44,672 nt of DNA from RGIG5612 sp045546255 (GCA_045546255.1 JAZQCK010000052.1:1-44672); one strand, 5' to 3'; shown: positions 1 to 9,600, counted from the first letter of the stretch. Numbers and translations: made by a program. Notes: generated from the letters alone by a model not told the origin.

Positions 1-947
1 ATATTAATCTTCTTCCAATAACTTTCGTCAAAAGCCATCTTCGACTCTTTTGAAAATTCGTAATATGCGTCCTTGAACGCCTCCTCTTTGGCGTTTGCAA
101 GAACCTCATTATAATTTGCAGCGGATTCAACCAGCAGCTTATCGTCCAGGCAGTGGATAATATAGTAGCCGGATTTGCTGGTGATGACTTCGCTCATCTC
201 GCCGTCATTTAAGGCAAATGCGATATTGTCCACGTCCGGGCTCAGCTCGCCGCGTTTGATCTTCTGGCCCGCCAGAAAATCATAGCCGGCAGCTTTGCAG
301 GCTGCGGAAAAATCGGTTCCTTCCTTGATGCTCTGATAGAGCTGCATTGCCGCGTCTTCTCCGGCGCTGGAAGGGATCACGACATAGTCGGCCTCCATGA
401 CCCGCGTGGAATCTTCCGTAATATCCGCGGTCGCATCGCTCGTGATCTTTTCGTAGACCGCATCATAAACGGCTTTTTTATAGTAAAGCTCGTTCACTTC
501 GGCGGCCGTGATCTCATACTCCGCCACATTGTAAAGACCGGAAATCTTGGTCCAGGAAGTAACTGCGTCTTCCCCGGCCTTATTCTTGGCTTCTTCCGTC
601 GGATACGCTGCCAGGCGGTCACTCAAGACCTCGGCCGCAGTATAGCGGGTAAGCCGGTCGATTACGACGTCCTTCACATAATCATTCATGGTCTCGCTGC
701 CGATCTGGCGTTCCCAAAAACCAGAAGGATTCTGCCCTTCTTCATAGCGGGCTTTCTCCTCCATCAGCATGAAAATGGCCTCCTGGCGGCTGCAGCTTCC
801 TTCTTCAATCTGGATCAGCGCATCTTTGCTGTCGCCCGTCTTCAATTTCACTTCCGCGCAGGCGCAAATGCTGAGGCAGATCAGCGCTGCCAAGATGAAA
901 AGCCCTATGAATTTTGATCTATTTGGTCGATTGCTTTTTTGCTTCAT
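1..947 (-). CDS. PrsA-like peptidyl-prolyl isomerase lipoprotein (C-terminus cut by window edge)
   Basis: Extracytoplasmic foldase of the PpiC/parvulin type, expected to be lipid-anchored on the outer face of the membrane and to help secreted proteins fold. I read the minus strand from the ATG at 947 and found no stop before base 1, so about 315 residues are visible and the 3' end is missing. The N-terminus has basic residues, then a hydrophobic stretch ending in ICAC, a plausible lipobox. Near residues 220-290 the pattern typical of parvulin domains is visible: a DFSAACK-like segment, GQKIKRGELSP, and GEMSEVITSKSGYYIIH. I see no good Shine-Dalgarno sequence before the ATG, but an in-frame stop lies four codons upstream, so this is the first usable start. 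It is divergent from the tRNA-Thr gene. The foldase assignment is family-level. The closest named relative is PrsA, but I do not assign the symbol. Confidence 0.75.
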   Translation of the reverse strand, partial: MKQKSNRPNRSKFIGLFILAALICLSICACAEVKLKTGDSKDALIQIEEGSCSRQEAIFMLMEEKARYEEGQNPSGFWERQIGSETMNDYVKDVVIDRLTRYTAAEVLSDRLAAYPTEEAKNKAGEDAVTSWTKISGLYNVAEYEITAAEVNELYYKKAVYDAVYEKITSDATADITEDSTRVMEADYVVIPSSAGEDAAMQLYQSIKEGTDFSAACKAAGYDFLAGQKIKRGELSPDVDNIAFALNDGEMSEVITSKSGYYIIHCLDDKLLVESAANYNEVLANAKEEAFKDAYYEFSKESKMAFDESYWKKIN

Positions 948-978
948 GAATGTTTTTTATCAACTGGTGATTTTCAGG

Positions 979-1007
979 TTGAAAAATTCTGCGTTTTATT
1001 GTATTAT
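979..1007 (+). promoter_or_regulatory. sigma-A type promoter for tRNA-Thr
   Basis: TTGAAA at 979-984 and TATTAT at 1002-1007 are separated by 17 bases, which places the start about 20-25 bases before the tRNA. The tRNA-Leu and tRNA-Val/Met promoters in this window use the same TTGAAA -35 box. Confidence 0.7.
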
Positions 1008-1036
1008 TCCTTTTGCTGCGTGAGATACGCACATAT

Positions 1037-1110
1037 GCTACTGTAGCTCAGTCGGTATGAGCGCGTCATTGGTAATGACGAGGTCGTCGGTTCGATTCCG
1101 ATCAGTAGCT
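1037..1110 (+). tRNA. tRNA-Thr (anticodon GGT)
   Basis: The acceptor stem GCTACTG (1037-1043) pairs perfectly with CAGTAGC (1103-1109), and T1110 is the discriminator. The D arm is GCTC/GAGC. The anticodon stem CGTCA/TGACG encloses TTGGTAA, with GGT at 1071-1073. The T arm is GTCGG/CCGAT around TTCGATT. CCA is not encoded. Confidence 0.95.
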
Positions 1111-1144
1111 TGAGCGAAAGGAGGAGCTAGCTTTCGCAAGGAAG

Positions 1145-1178
1145 CAACCACCGTGTTTACACGAGTGGTTGTTTTTTT
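1145..1178 (+). terminator. Rho-independent terminator after tRNA-Thr (unit 1)
   Basis: The stem CAACCAC (1145-1151)/GTGGTTG (1165-1171) has an inner stem GTGT/ACAC and a TT loop, followed by seven Ts at 1172-1178. Confidence 0.8.
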
Positions 1179-1262
1179 GCGGAAGGTAAGTCCGGAAACG
1201 GACACGAGCCGAGCGATGCGAGGCGAGTGCTCCTCCTTTCGCTCATCTAAGCTTCTTTCGCA

Positions 1263-1298
1263 AATAATCGCCGTATTTATACGAGCGATTATTTTTTT
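1263..1298 (+). terminator. Rho-independent terminator (unit 2)
   Basis: The stem AATAATCGC (1263-1271)/GCGATTATT (1285-1293) has an inner GTAT/ATAC stem and then a T run. It has the same architecture as the hairpin at 1145 with different, still paired, bases. Confidence 0.7.
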
Positions 1299-1324
1299 GC
1301 GGAAGATTGGTCCGGAAACGGACA

Positions 1325-1747
1325 TTACTCCCCTTTTTTCTCCTTAAAAATAATAAACTTGCTGAAGATGTAGTTTAGGATGACGACGATCACATTGGTG
1401 ATGATCTTCATGATCAAGTCGTTGACATGGAGTTTGTCAACGAAGATCCAAAGAAGGACCGTTTCGATCACCAACGTGGCGAGTCTTGCAACTACAAATT
1501 CACCAAACTCTTTTCCTGCGATCTTCGGATTCCAGGTCTTGCTTTCAAAGACCCAGAGCTTGTTTGTAACAAAGGCAACGATCACGGCCAGCACCCATGC
1601 GATGATATTTGCCGGAACGACGTCCATATGAAAGCCACGCACGCAGAGCGCATAGACTCCATAGTTGACGACAGTCGTCACCACGCCGAAAAACAGATAC
1701 AGCAGGATTTCTTTATATTTTTGCCAAAGACTTTTCAGTTTCTCCAC
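1325..1747 (-). CDS. GtrA family membrane protein
   Basis: A 140-residue protein with four hydrophobic segments (about residues 13-33, 41-62, 85-102 and 112-132). The motif FGVVTTVVNYGVY is typical of the first helix of GtrA-like proteins, and FVTNKLWVFES follows the second. GtrA proteins are thought to help move polyprenyl-linked sugars across the membrane for cell-surface glycosylation. Here no glycosyltransferase is adjacent, so the substrate is unknown. The only in-frame start near the N-terminus is GTG at 1747, with a weak GATGGAAAA upstream. The frame stays open back to the STAS stop at 1826, so the start is not certain. It is the last gene of the signalling operon and converges on the hairpin units after tRNA-Thr. 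Confidence 0.8.
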   Translation of the reverse strand: MEKLKSLWQKYKEILLYLFFGVVTTVVNYGVYALCVRGFHMDVVPANIIAWVLAVIVAFVTNKLWVFESKTWNPKIAGKEFGEFVVARLATLVIETVLLWIFVDKLHVNDLIMKIITNVIVVILNYIFSKFIIFKEKKGE

Positions 1748-1825
1748 TTTTCCATCAAAAACGACGCCATCAAAGCAAACTTCCCTTTCGGAAGCTTGCT
1801 GATGCTCGTTTCCTCTTTCTTTAGA

Positions 1826-2122
1826 TTATTCGATCGTCAGAATATCGGAAAAGCCGGTCACTTCAAAGATTTCCATGATCGTATCATTGATGCCGGTCAC
1901 TTTCATGCTGCCCTGCTTGTTCATGATCTTCTGTGCGGAAAGCAGCACACGAAGACCTGCGGAGGAAATGTACTCCAGAGAAGAAAAATCAAAGCAAAGC
2001 TCTTTGATGCCTTCAATGTCAGCCTTGACTGTTTCTTCCAGTTCCGGAGCGGTCGTTGTGTCCAGACGTCCTTCCACCTGCAGTTCAAATTTGTCGCCAT
2101 CAATGTTCTTGATAATGTTCAT
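1826..2122 (-). CDS. STAS domain anti-sigma factor antagonist
   Basis: A 98-residue single STAS domain of the SpoIIAA/RsbV type. The segment LEYISSAGLRVLLSAQK carries the serine normally phosphorylated by a cognate RsbW-type kinase and dephosphorylated by an RsbU/SpoIIE-type phosphatase. The C-terminal IFEVTGFSDIL also fits the family. It has a clear AGGAG seven bases before ATG. A PP2C phosphatase and an ATPase-containing fusion with its own STAS domain sit upstream in the same operon, so this protein is a plausible substrate of both. Length is normal for the family. No sigma factor is encoded next to it, so the output could be a sigma factor elsewhere or another target. Confidence 0.9.
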   Translation of the reverse strand: MNIIKNIDGDKFELQVEGRLDTTTAPELEETVKADIEGIKELCFDFSSLEYISSAGLRVLLSAQKIMNKQGSMKVTGINDTIMEIFEVTGFSDILTIE

Positions 2123-2160
2123 TTTTTACTCCTTAATTTAAAAAACACTACAAACGCATT

Positions 2161-3051
2161 TTAATATGCCATCCCCGATTCTAACACAAAATCCATAAAT
2201 GCACGAAGGTTTTCTGCGCCTTCTCTCACTTCATCCAGGTTCGTCTCACCGAGTTCGATCAACTTATTCTTTCCGTGGTAATCGCTTCCGGCCGAGATAT
2301 ACAATTGATACTGCTCTGCAAAGTCCAGCATCTGATGGATCAGTTTCGGGGTAAAGCCGGAATAATAGGCCTCCACACCTTTCAGGCCAAAGCCCACCAG
2401 CTTCTTCAGCCGCGCGTCCATTTCATCTCCCACAATAAACTGGTCGCCATCTCCATAGAATGGATGCGCCAGGACGGGAATGCCGCCGCTTTCTATAATC
2501 GTCCGGATCGCTTCTTCCGGCCTCAAATGCCTGACCGGCAATTTTAACTTATTCAGATACTCTTTCATTGCCTGCTCGATCGTTTCCGCATATCCGTACT
2601 TGATCATCAGATTTGCGATGTGCGGCTTTCCTGGATTATGGTTTTTGAAAAGCGCCTGAATATCTTCCTCGCTGAATTCAAAGCCGAAATCCCGTTTCAG
2701 GAAGTCGAGACGCGCTTCTACTTTACTCAGCCGGTTCTTATGTGCCTGGTCTACGGTCACATTCATCTCTTCCGCATTCTCATCATAGCCATATCCCAAG
2801 ATATGATATTTCCCATCTTCATCTTTACAGGAAAACTCAATCCCGTTTAAAAGAAGCAGGTTCTCCGAAAGTTCCGGCTTTTCAGCCCTTAACGCACGCA
2901 GCTGCTTCACGCCCTCGATGCCGTCATGGTCCGTCACTGCGAACAGCTCAATCCCCGCGTTCCGCACGTTTTCCATGATCTGCGCCGGAGTGTCTGTCCC
3001 ATCTGAGCAGGTCGTATGCATATGTAAATCGATATTTTCAGGTTTCCTCAT
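2161..3051 (-). CDS. PHP domain metal-dependent phosphoesterase
   Basis: A 296-residue protein with the four conserved PHP blocks: HMHTTCSDG near residue 10, VTDHDG near 40, LAHP near 200, and GSDYHG near 255. These residues form the multi-metal site of family members such as the E. coli YciV/RNase AM group, which act on 3',5'-bisphosphonucleotides or short RNA 5' ends. I chose ATG 3051 over a longer version starting at 3084 because GAGAGGA lies at proper spacing and the start overlaps the stop of the phosphatase gene (TAATG), which indicates translational coupling. The substrate cannot be told from sequence. Its place inside a partner-switching operon is unusual and may mean a nucleotide signal is processed. 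Confidence 0.85.
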   Translation of the reverse strand: MRKPENIDLHMHTTCSDGTDTPAQIMENVRNAGIELFAVTDHDGIEGVKQLRALRAEKPELSENLLLLNGIEFSCKDEDGKYHILGYGYDENAEEMNVTVDQAHKNRLSKVEARLDFLKRDFGFEFSEEDIQALFKNHNPGKPHIANLMIKYGYAETIEQAMKEYLNKLKLPVRHLRPEEAIRTIIESGGIPVLAHPFYGDGDQFIVGDEMDARLKKLVGFGLKGVEAYYSGFTPKLIHQMLDFAEQYQLYISAGSDYHGKNKLIELGETNLDEVREGAENLRAFMDFVLESGMAY

Positions 3052-4799
3052 TACGTCCTCTCCGGCCCATGATAGGCAAAGCACAGCATTGTGATGTCGT
3101 CAAACTGCGGTGCCTCCGCCACAAAGTCATCAATTGCTTCCCGCACATGGATCAGCACCATTTCCGGGTTGGCCTCCAGATATTCGTTCAAGGCATCGAG
3201 CGTCCGCTCAAGCCCAAACAGTTCCTGCGCCGGATTCGTCGCCTCCGTTACTCCGTCTGTATATTGGAACAGGCAGTCGCCCGACTCTAACTGGAAGTGG
3301 TAATCCGCATACGGGAACCCATCTATTGCGCCAACGACAAGCCCATGCCTGTCTTTCATCAGCTCATATTTCTTTCCCGCCCGTTTAATGATCGGATATT
3401 CATGTCCTGCATTTGATGCGACAACTTTTCCTGTGGAAAGTTCTACGATGGCCAGCCAGACTGTAACGAACATTTCCATGGTATTGTTCGAGCAGATCTG
3501 ATTATTGACCTCCTGCAGGATCTTCGCCGGTGAATCTTTCATCATGACCGCATAGTTTTTGATCATGATCTTACTCGCCATCATAAAGAGCGCAGCCGGA
3601 ATTCCCTTTCCGGAAACATCAGCGATCACGAGAGCCAGGTGATCCTCGTCTACTAAGAAAAAGTCATAAAAGTCGCCGCCGACTTCCTTTGCCGTATCCA
3701 TTGTGGCATAGAGATCAAACTCCTGCCGTTCCGGGAATGCCGGATAGGTATGCGGGATCATGCCCTCCTGGATCTGGCTTGCAACATCCAGTTCGGTGCT
3801 GATGCGCTCCTTTTCCGCTGTGATGCGGGTCAGGTTATTCATATAGTCCACAGCCTCACGCTCCATATCCTTCATCGTAAGACTTAAGTTTTCAATCTCA
3901 TCGCCTGTATGGATGTCAAGCTGCTCAAAATAGCGGCCGCGGTTGCTCGCCCTGTGTTTATCCGATGCATAGGCATTGGCCGCATCTGCCAGCTCATTGA
4001 TTGGATCCACGACCTGCTTTCTAATGTGATGGATAATAAAGATGCCGATCAGCACAGCGATTACAAACACGATCAGCACATACTGCCAAAGGAAGGTCCG
4101 CGCTGCAGCTGCTGCCTTAGTCATATCTGTATCATAAAAGATGTACACCGGATAGTCTTTATACTGAAAAAGCTTCTCTCCAGCCGTGCAGCGGTATCCG
4201 TAACGGTCCATACGGGTTATAACCGCATGCATGGACTCGGTTCCGTTTAAGCGGTCAAGGATACTGAGTTTATTGCCATTTACCAGAACATCAAGGTCTT
4301 TTGCCTTCATCTCATCAAAGTAGCCCGGCGGACAATAAGTGGAAGTCTGGTCACCGTCCGCAATAAAGATCATGCGGTTGTTTTCAAGATCCAATGCTGC
4401 CACATAGCCGGCTACCGCATCGTTTACGACGTGCAGCTCATGCACATCCCAACGGATCTTATTGTGTTCCATATCGGATACGTAATGAAACTTCGCACGG
4501 TATTCGTCCGTCTCCGGATCTTTCTTTTCTTCCTCTGACAGAGAGTCATAGATTGAAAGCACCTCTGTGGATTTCGTCCGGATCGAAGGCAGATCTAAAA
4601 CCATCGCTGCTGTATTTGCCAGATTCTGTGTTTTGGAGCGGTACTCTCTGTTCACAGCATAACTGTATAAGAAAAATCCAAAGGCAATCGAGGCGATCCC
4701 CAAGACAAGCGACAAAAGCAAAATGGCACGGAAGGTCTTGCCACCTAAGGAATGATGCAATCTGGCGAATTTTGTCAATTCTCTGACTGTTTTTCGCAT
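3051..4799 (-). CDS. membrane-bound PP2C (SpoIIE/RsbU-type) serine phosphatase with HAMP domain
   Basis: A 582-residue sensor phosphatase. A transmembrane helix near residues 23-45 and a second near 240-258 flank an extracytoplasmic region of about 190 residues with no domain I can name. A HAMP-like linker follows (RKQVVDPINELADAANAY), then a coiled-coil stretch, then the PP2C-like catalytic domain from about residue 330. Its acidic metal-binding residues are visible in EVGGDFYDFF and ADVSGKG, and near the end in TDGVTEA and QFDDITML. Such enzymes dephosphorylate STAS antagonists and so release a sigma factor or other target. AGGAGA precedes the ATG at good spacing. The STAS-kinase-ATPase gene ends nine bases upstream, and the PHP gene overlaps its stop. 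The external domain suggests it responds to an extracellular or envelope signal. Confidence 0.9.
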   Translation of the reverse strand: MRKTVRELTKFARLHHSLGGKTFRAILLLSLVLGIASIAFGFFLYSYAVNREYRSKTQNLANTAAMVLDLPSIRTKSTEVLSIYDSLSEEEKKDPETDEYRAKFHYVSDMEHNKIRWDVHELHVVNDAVAGYVAALDLENNRMIFIADGDQTSTYCPPGYFDEMKAKDLDVLVNGNKLSILDRLNGTESMHAVITRMDRYGYRCTAGEKLFQYKDYPVYIFYDTDMTKAAAAARTFLWQYVLIVFVIAVLIGIFIIHHIRKQVVDPINELADAANAYASDKHRASNRGRYFEQLDIHTGDEIENLSLTMKDMEREAVDYMNNLTRITAEKERISTELDVASQIQEGMIPHTYPAFPERQEFDLYATMDTAKEVGGDFYDFFLVDEDHLALVIADVSGKGIPAALFMMASKIMIKNYAVMMKDSPAKILQEVNNQICSNNTMEMFVTVWLAIVELSTGKVVASNAGHEYPIIKRAGKKYELMKDRHGLVVGAIDGFPYADYHFQLESGDCLFQYTDGVTEATNPAQELFGLERTLDALNEYLEANPEMVLIHVREAIDDFVAEAPQFDDITMLCFAYHGPERT

Positions 4800-4807
4800 G
4801 TAGTCTC

Positions 4808-6397
4808 CTAAAAATACTTCTTGATCGTGAAAATATTCTGTCCGTCTTTATACTCGTAGTTCACTTCGTCCATGGATTTCTTGACCATTAAAATGCCGAG
4901 GCCGCCAATTCTGCGCTCTTCAGCAGAAAGCGTGACGTCCGGCTCTTCTTTTGCGACCGGATCAAACGGAACGCCTTCATCAATAAAGGTCACTGAAATC
5001 GACTGCGGCTGCTCTGTTGTATCGACATGGATCTTTGCCTGCCCGCTCGAATTGATATAAGCATAGCTTGCAATATTCACGAAGATCTCTTCCACTGCAA
5101 CTTCCATCTTGGTTGTCGTTGCAAAGTCTGCATCTGCGTTTTCCAGATGCTGTTTTACAAAATCAATCACGTCCGGAAGCTTTTCTTTCTTTGCGTCCAC
5201 AACGATCTCATTTCTGGTAAATAACAGCGTGTCAACTTTTTCCAGAAGCTCTAAAAGTTCACTCTTCCAAAGCTCGATCTCTGCTCTGCCCGCTTCGCTC
5301 TCTAAGCCTTTGCGGCGGATAGAGCGGCGGATCATACGGATATAGCCGACCACACGAGCCTTCTCTTCAACTTCCTGAATCTTCGCATCATCATCAGTTC
5401 CCAGATAGCAGGCAAAGACTCGATGCAGGAAATCTAAGGATGTATCATAATCGATTCCTAAGAATCTCTTTACATTATCATGATCATACTCTGAAAAGCC
5501 GTGGAAGGCATTATACATGGATGCCAGCTCAAAAATCGGATGTCCGACTGCCAGCGTGTCCATATCGATCAGCAATACTTCGTTATCGGTAAGCTCCAGG
5601 TTTTTAATATGATAGTCGCCGTGGATCATATGATCATCCTGCGGAACTTCCCTTACCAGACGGCGTGCCTTCATATAGGCATCTTCCGGAAGGTAATCTT
5701 TCATAAATTCCACCCAGCCGGTCACGGTCTGTTTGATATCCGGAAGTTTTCCCTTCGGAACAAGGGTGCTATGGATGCGGTTCAGCATGCCGGTAAACTC
5801 TTTCACGCACCAGTCCATCCGCTCCGGCTCTGTCTGCAGGATCTTGGCAAAGGAGCTTGCATTTAAGAGTTCAAATACAGATCCGTAGCTGCCGTTCACT
5901 TTCACGACATCATAAGAAATCGCGGTCGGGATGCCTAAGATCAGGGCTGTTTTTGCCATCTCCCGCTCATTCTGGATATCGGCAAGCGCATCTGCATTAT
6001 TGTAGACCTTTACAACATTATCTTTATCAATGCGGTAAAGCGTTCCGTTCGCGCCCTGGCCGATCACCTCACAGCCTTCGATAGAGACTTCGCGATAGGC
6101 CTTCTCTACATTGATCATCTGCGTAAAGCCCGTCATATCCAGGATCTCGAAGACTTCGGAATTAGTGTTGATGATCGTGAGATTTTCGTTGGACTTTCGA
6201 ATGCGCAGCAGCACTCTGAGCCCGGCACTTGAAATATATGTCAGTTCGCCGGCATCGATTACAACACTCTGAACCTCCTGTGCTTCCAACAGCTTCATAC
6301 ACTCCGCTTCGACTAGCGGTGCGTTATTCGAATCAATATGTCCTGAAAGCCAGATTGTCAGTTTTCCTTCTGCATATTCGCCGCGTACTTCGTTCAT
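4808..6397 (-). CDS. triple-domain partner-switch protein: STAS + APH-like kinase + RsbW-type ATPase
   Basis: A 529-residue fusion. Residues 1-95 form a STAS domain (YISSAGLRVLL, phospho-acceptor Ser near 56-57). Residues about 105-370 form a phosphotransferase/kinase-like domain with a Gly-rich loop (GQGANGTLYRID), a following VVKVY lysine, the catalytic HGDYHIKN, and LIDMDT. This resembles aminoglycoside/choline kinase folds. Residues about 405-529 form a GHKL ATPase of the RsbW anti-sigma type, with EVAVEEIFVNIASY as N-box, DEGVPFD and GGLGILMVKK. All three catalytic signatures look intact. I start at ATG 6397 rather than 6403 because AGGAG (6405-6409) is seven bases from the former and only one from the latter. 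It leads the operon containing the phosphatase and the lone STAS protein. The substrate of the middle kinase is unknown. Confidence 0.85.
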   Translation of the reverse strand: MNEVRGEYAEGKLTIWLSGHIDSNNAPLVEAECMKLLEAQEVQSVVIDAGELTYISSAGLRVLLRIRKSNENLTIINTNSEVFEILDMTGFTQMINVEKAYREVSIEGCEVIGQGANGTLYRIDKDNVVKVYNNADALADIQNEREMAKTALILGIPTAISYDVVKVNGSYGSVFELLNASSFAKILQTEPERMDWCVKEFTGMLNRIHSTLVPKGKLPDIKQTVTGWVEFMKDYLPEDAYMKARRLVREVPQDDHMIHGDYHIKNLELTDNEVLLIDMDTLAVGHPIFELASMYNAFHGFSEYDHDNVKRFLGIDYDTSLDFLHRVFACYLGTDDDAKIQEVEEKARVVGYIRMIRRSIRRKGLESEAGRAEIELWKSELLELLEKVDTLLFTRNEIVVDAKKEKLPDVIDFVKQHLENADADFATTTKMEVAVEEIFVNIASYAYINSSGQAKIHVDTTEQPQSISVTFIDEGVPFDPVAKEEPDVTLSAEERRIGGLGILMVKKSMDEVNYEYKDGQNIFTIKKYF

Positions 6398-6584
6398 GAT
6401 CATTCTCCTGTTGTTCTATTTTTAGTAACATTTATCACTGTCTTTTTTTACTCTTTATCAAAAACTGTTCAGTCCAATGAAGCATTCAAATGTTCTCTTA
6501 TCTTAACTAATTTATTATATAACAATTCGCCCTATAAAAAAACACAATTCTGTCCGCTTTCTTGCCGTCTCCCCCCTGTCACCA
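6398..6584. other. intergenic region upstream of the partner-switch operon
   Basis: AT-rich gap holding the operon leader. On the minus strand a TATAAT lies at 6519-6514, about 117 bases before the start, but I see no convincing -35 box. No small gene or riboswitch is recognised. Confidence 0.4.
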
Positions 6585-6616
6585 AAATAAAAGGGGACTG
6601 CCGAAGCAGTCCCTCT
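6585..6616 (-). terminator. Rho-independent terminator of pyc
   Basis: The stem GGGACTGC (6594-6601)/GCAGTCCC (6606-6613) closes a TTCG loop on the minus strand, followed by CTTTTATTTT. It lies about 35 bases past the pyc stop. Confidence 0.9.
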
Positions 6617-6650
6617 TTTTCAAAGTATTGGTTTTATTACACTAGTCTGA

Positions 6651-9600
6651 TCAACTTTTCAGCTTGATCAAAAGCTGTCCTGCCTTAACAGTGTCGTTGG
6701 CCTTAACTAAGACTTCTTCAACTTCACCATCCATACGGGCGGTGACGGATGTTTCCATCTTCATTGCTTCAACAACTGCAAGAACGTCGTTCTCTTTGAC
6801 CTTATCGCCAACTTTAACGTTAACCTTGGATACAGCACCCGGAATGGAAGCTCCGACATGGCTCTTGTCATTCGGATCTGCCATCTCAACCTGTACAACG
6901 GTGGAAGAAGCAGTCTTATCGAGAACCTGAACATCACGGAGTGAGCCGTTCAGCTCGAAGTGAACTGTACGATATCCTTCTTCATTCACATCGCCAAGAC
7001 CAAGGTATTTGATAACCAGGGTCTTACCATCTTCGATGTTAACCTTGTTTGTCTCACCAACTGCAAGGCCGTGGAAGAAGACGTGGCTTCCAAGTCTTGT
7101 AATGTAGCCGTACTCTTTACGGATCTTGTAGAAGTCTTCCACAACCTTCGGGAACATAACCCAGCTAACCAGATCACGATCTGTGATTTCCTCTTCTTCT
7201 TTGAACTCAGTCAGGTGTTCTTTGACTTCATCAAAGTTGATCGGCTCAAGCAGATCGCCCGGACGGCAGGTGATGTAATCTTCGCCTTTCAGGACGACTT
7301 CACGAATATCCTCAGGGAAACCAAATGCCGGCTGTCCCATTAATCCTTTGAAGTAACTTACAACGCTGTCCGGGAATGCCAGTGATTTACCTTTTTCAAC
7401 GATATTTTCAGGAGTTAAATCGTTCTGTACCATGAAAATCGCAAGGTCACCGACCATCTTGGAGGACGGGGTAACTTTTACGATATCACCAAGCATCTGG
7501 TTTACTGTTACGAACATTTCACGTACTTCGTCAAATCTGTGACCAAGACCTAAGCTCTGTACCTGTGGACGAAGGTTAGTATACTGTCCGCCAGGGATCT
7601 CATAACGATAGATATCGGTGAGCGGGGTCTTGAGGTCGGACTCGAAGGAATCATAACGCTTACGGATGTCTTCCCAATACTCGCTCAGCGGCTCTAACTG
7701 ATGAATGTTCAGGCCGGTATCTCTTTCATTTCCTTTCAGAGCGGAAACGACGGAGTTCATTGACGGCTGGCTTGTAAGCGAAGACATAGAAGAAATCGCA
7801 AGGTCGACGATATCGACGCCGGCTTCTGCTGCCATAATGCAAGCAGCAACCTGGTTTCCGGAAGTATCGTGCGTATGCAGATGGATCGGAATTCCAATTT
7901 CCTGTTTCAGAGCATGAATCAGTTCTTTTGCTGCATATGGTTTTAACAGACCGGACATATCTTTGATCGCCAAAGTATGGGCTCCGCGTTTTTCCAGTTC
8001 TTTTGCCATGTTGATATAATACTGGGTCGTATATTTATCTTTGCGCGGATCCATGATATCGCCGGTGTAGCACATCGTTGCCTCAAGAAGTTTGCCCTGT
8101 TTTAAGACTTCATCCATTGCAACTTCCATGTTCGGAATCCAGTTCAGGGAGTCGAAGACACGGAAAACATCAATGCCGCCTTTTGCACTCTCTTCGATGA
8201 ACTTACGAACCTGGTTGTCCGGATAGCTTGAATATCCTAAGAGGTTCGATCCACGAAGGAGCATCTGGAACATAACGTTCGGGATCTCTTTACGAAGCAG
8301 ATCCAGTCTCTCCCACGGATCTTCATAAAGGAATCTGTATGCGGTATCAAAGGTTGCACCTCCCCACATCTCGAAGGAGAACGCATCGCCTAAGATCTCA
8401 GCCATCGCTCTTGCACTCTTCACCATATCGCGGGTACGCATTCTGGTTGCAAGTAAGCTCTGGTGTGCATCACGCATGGTCGTATCTGTGATCAGAAGTT
8501 TCTTCTGATCCATGACCCATTTCGAAACAGCTTCCGGACCTTTTTCATCCAGCATCTGTTTCAGCCCCGGCTTAAGCGGTTCGTCAGATGTTTTAACGAA
8601 ACGCGGCGTATCAAACATCTTCGCACCTGCTGCAGGATCATTAACGCAAATGTTTCCGATGTACTTCAGCATTCTGGTCGCACGGTCCTTGCTTCCCGGA
8701 AGGTCGAACAGTGCCGGAGTATCATCAATATACTTGGTGTAGCAATGGCCTTCGATGAAGGTCGGATCGGTTAAGATGTTACTTAAGAATCCAACGTTCG
8801 TCTTCACGCCACGGATCGTGGTCTCTGTGATCGCACGAAGTGCTTTTCTTGCTGCACCTTCAAAGGTGTTGTCAATACAGGTTACTTTTACGAGCAAGCT
8901 GTCATAGTACGGAGAAATGACAGAACCAACATAGGTGTTTGCACCATCAAGACGGATGCCGTTACCGCCGGCAGATCTGTAAGCCGTGATCTTCCCGGTA
9001 TCCGGAGCAAAGTTGTTTGCCGGATCCTCAGTCGTAATACGGCACTGGATTGCATAGCCACGCATCGTAACATCTTCCTGGCTCTTGATTCCGATGAACG
9101 GATCGGAGAGTTTCTCGCCTGCTGCCACAAGGATCTGTGCGCGGACAAGGTCGATGCCTGTAACCATTTCTGTTACGGTATGCTCTACCTGGATACGAGG
9201 GTTCATTTCGATGAAGAAATGCTCGCCTCTCTTATCTACTAAGAACTCAACCGTACCTGCATTCTCATATTCAACTTCTTTTGCGATCTTAACTGCATCA
9301 TCACAGATCTTCTTGCGGAGGTCTTCCGGAAGGGAGAATGCCGGTGTGTACTCTACTACTTTCTGGTAACGTCTCTGAAGGGAGCAGTCACGCTCGAAGA
9401 GATGTACCGTGTTTCCATATTTATCTGCGAGGATCTGAACCTCAATGTGTTTTGGCTCAACGAGGAATTTCTCGATGAAAATGTTGTCATTACCAAATGC
9501 TTTCTTTGCTTCGGAACGAACCAACTCGAATGCCGGTGCAACTTCTTCTTCGGTATAGCAGGAACGCATACCACGTCCGCCGCCGCCGGCTGCTGCCTTT

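Larger units (their letters stand above)
1111..1323 (+). repeat. two tandem covarying hairpin units inside an inverted repeat
   Basis: Two related units lie at 1131-1203 and 1255-1323. Each starts CTTTCGCAA, contains a terminator-shaped hairpin with a T7 run, then GCGGAAG, and ends in a five-pair hairpin GTCCG-GAAA-CGGAC with a GNRA-type loop (1190-1203 and 1310-1323). The terminator stems differ between the units but remain paired in both, so the changes are compensatory. A perfect 17-bp inverted repeat (1111-1127 against 1229-1245) encloses unit 1. No real coding sequence is likely; the minus ORF across it runs through the tRNA. Confidence 0.7.

Noticed and set aside
1038..1325. 95-residue minus-strand ORF over the tRNA-Thr and hairpin units
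   Set aside because: It runs through the complete tRNA gene in antisense and contains the DRNRTDDL-type string that arises from tRNA sequence. Its internal repeat is only the DNA repeat translated.
1427..2164. 245-residue plus-strand ORF
   Set aside because: It lies antisense to the well-supported GtrA and STAS genes and has no family features.
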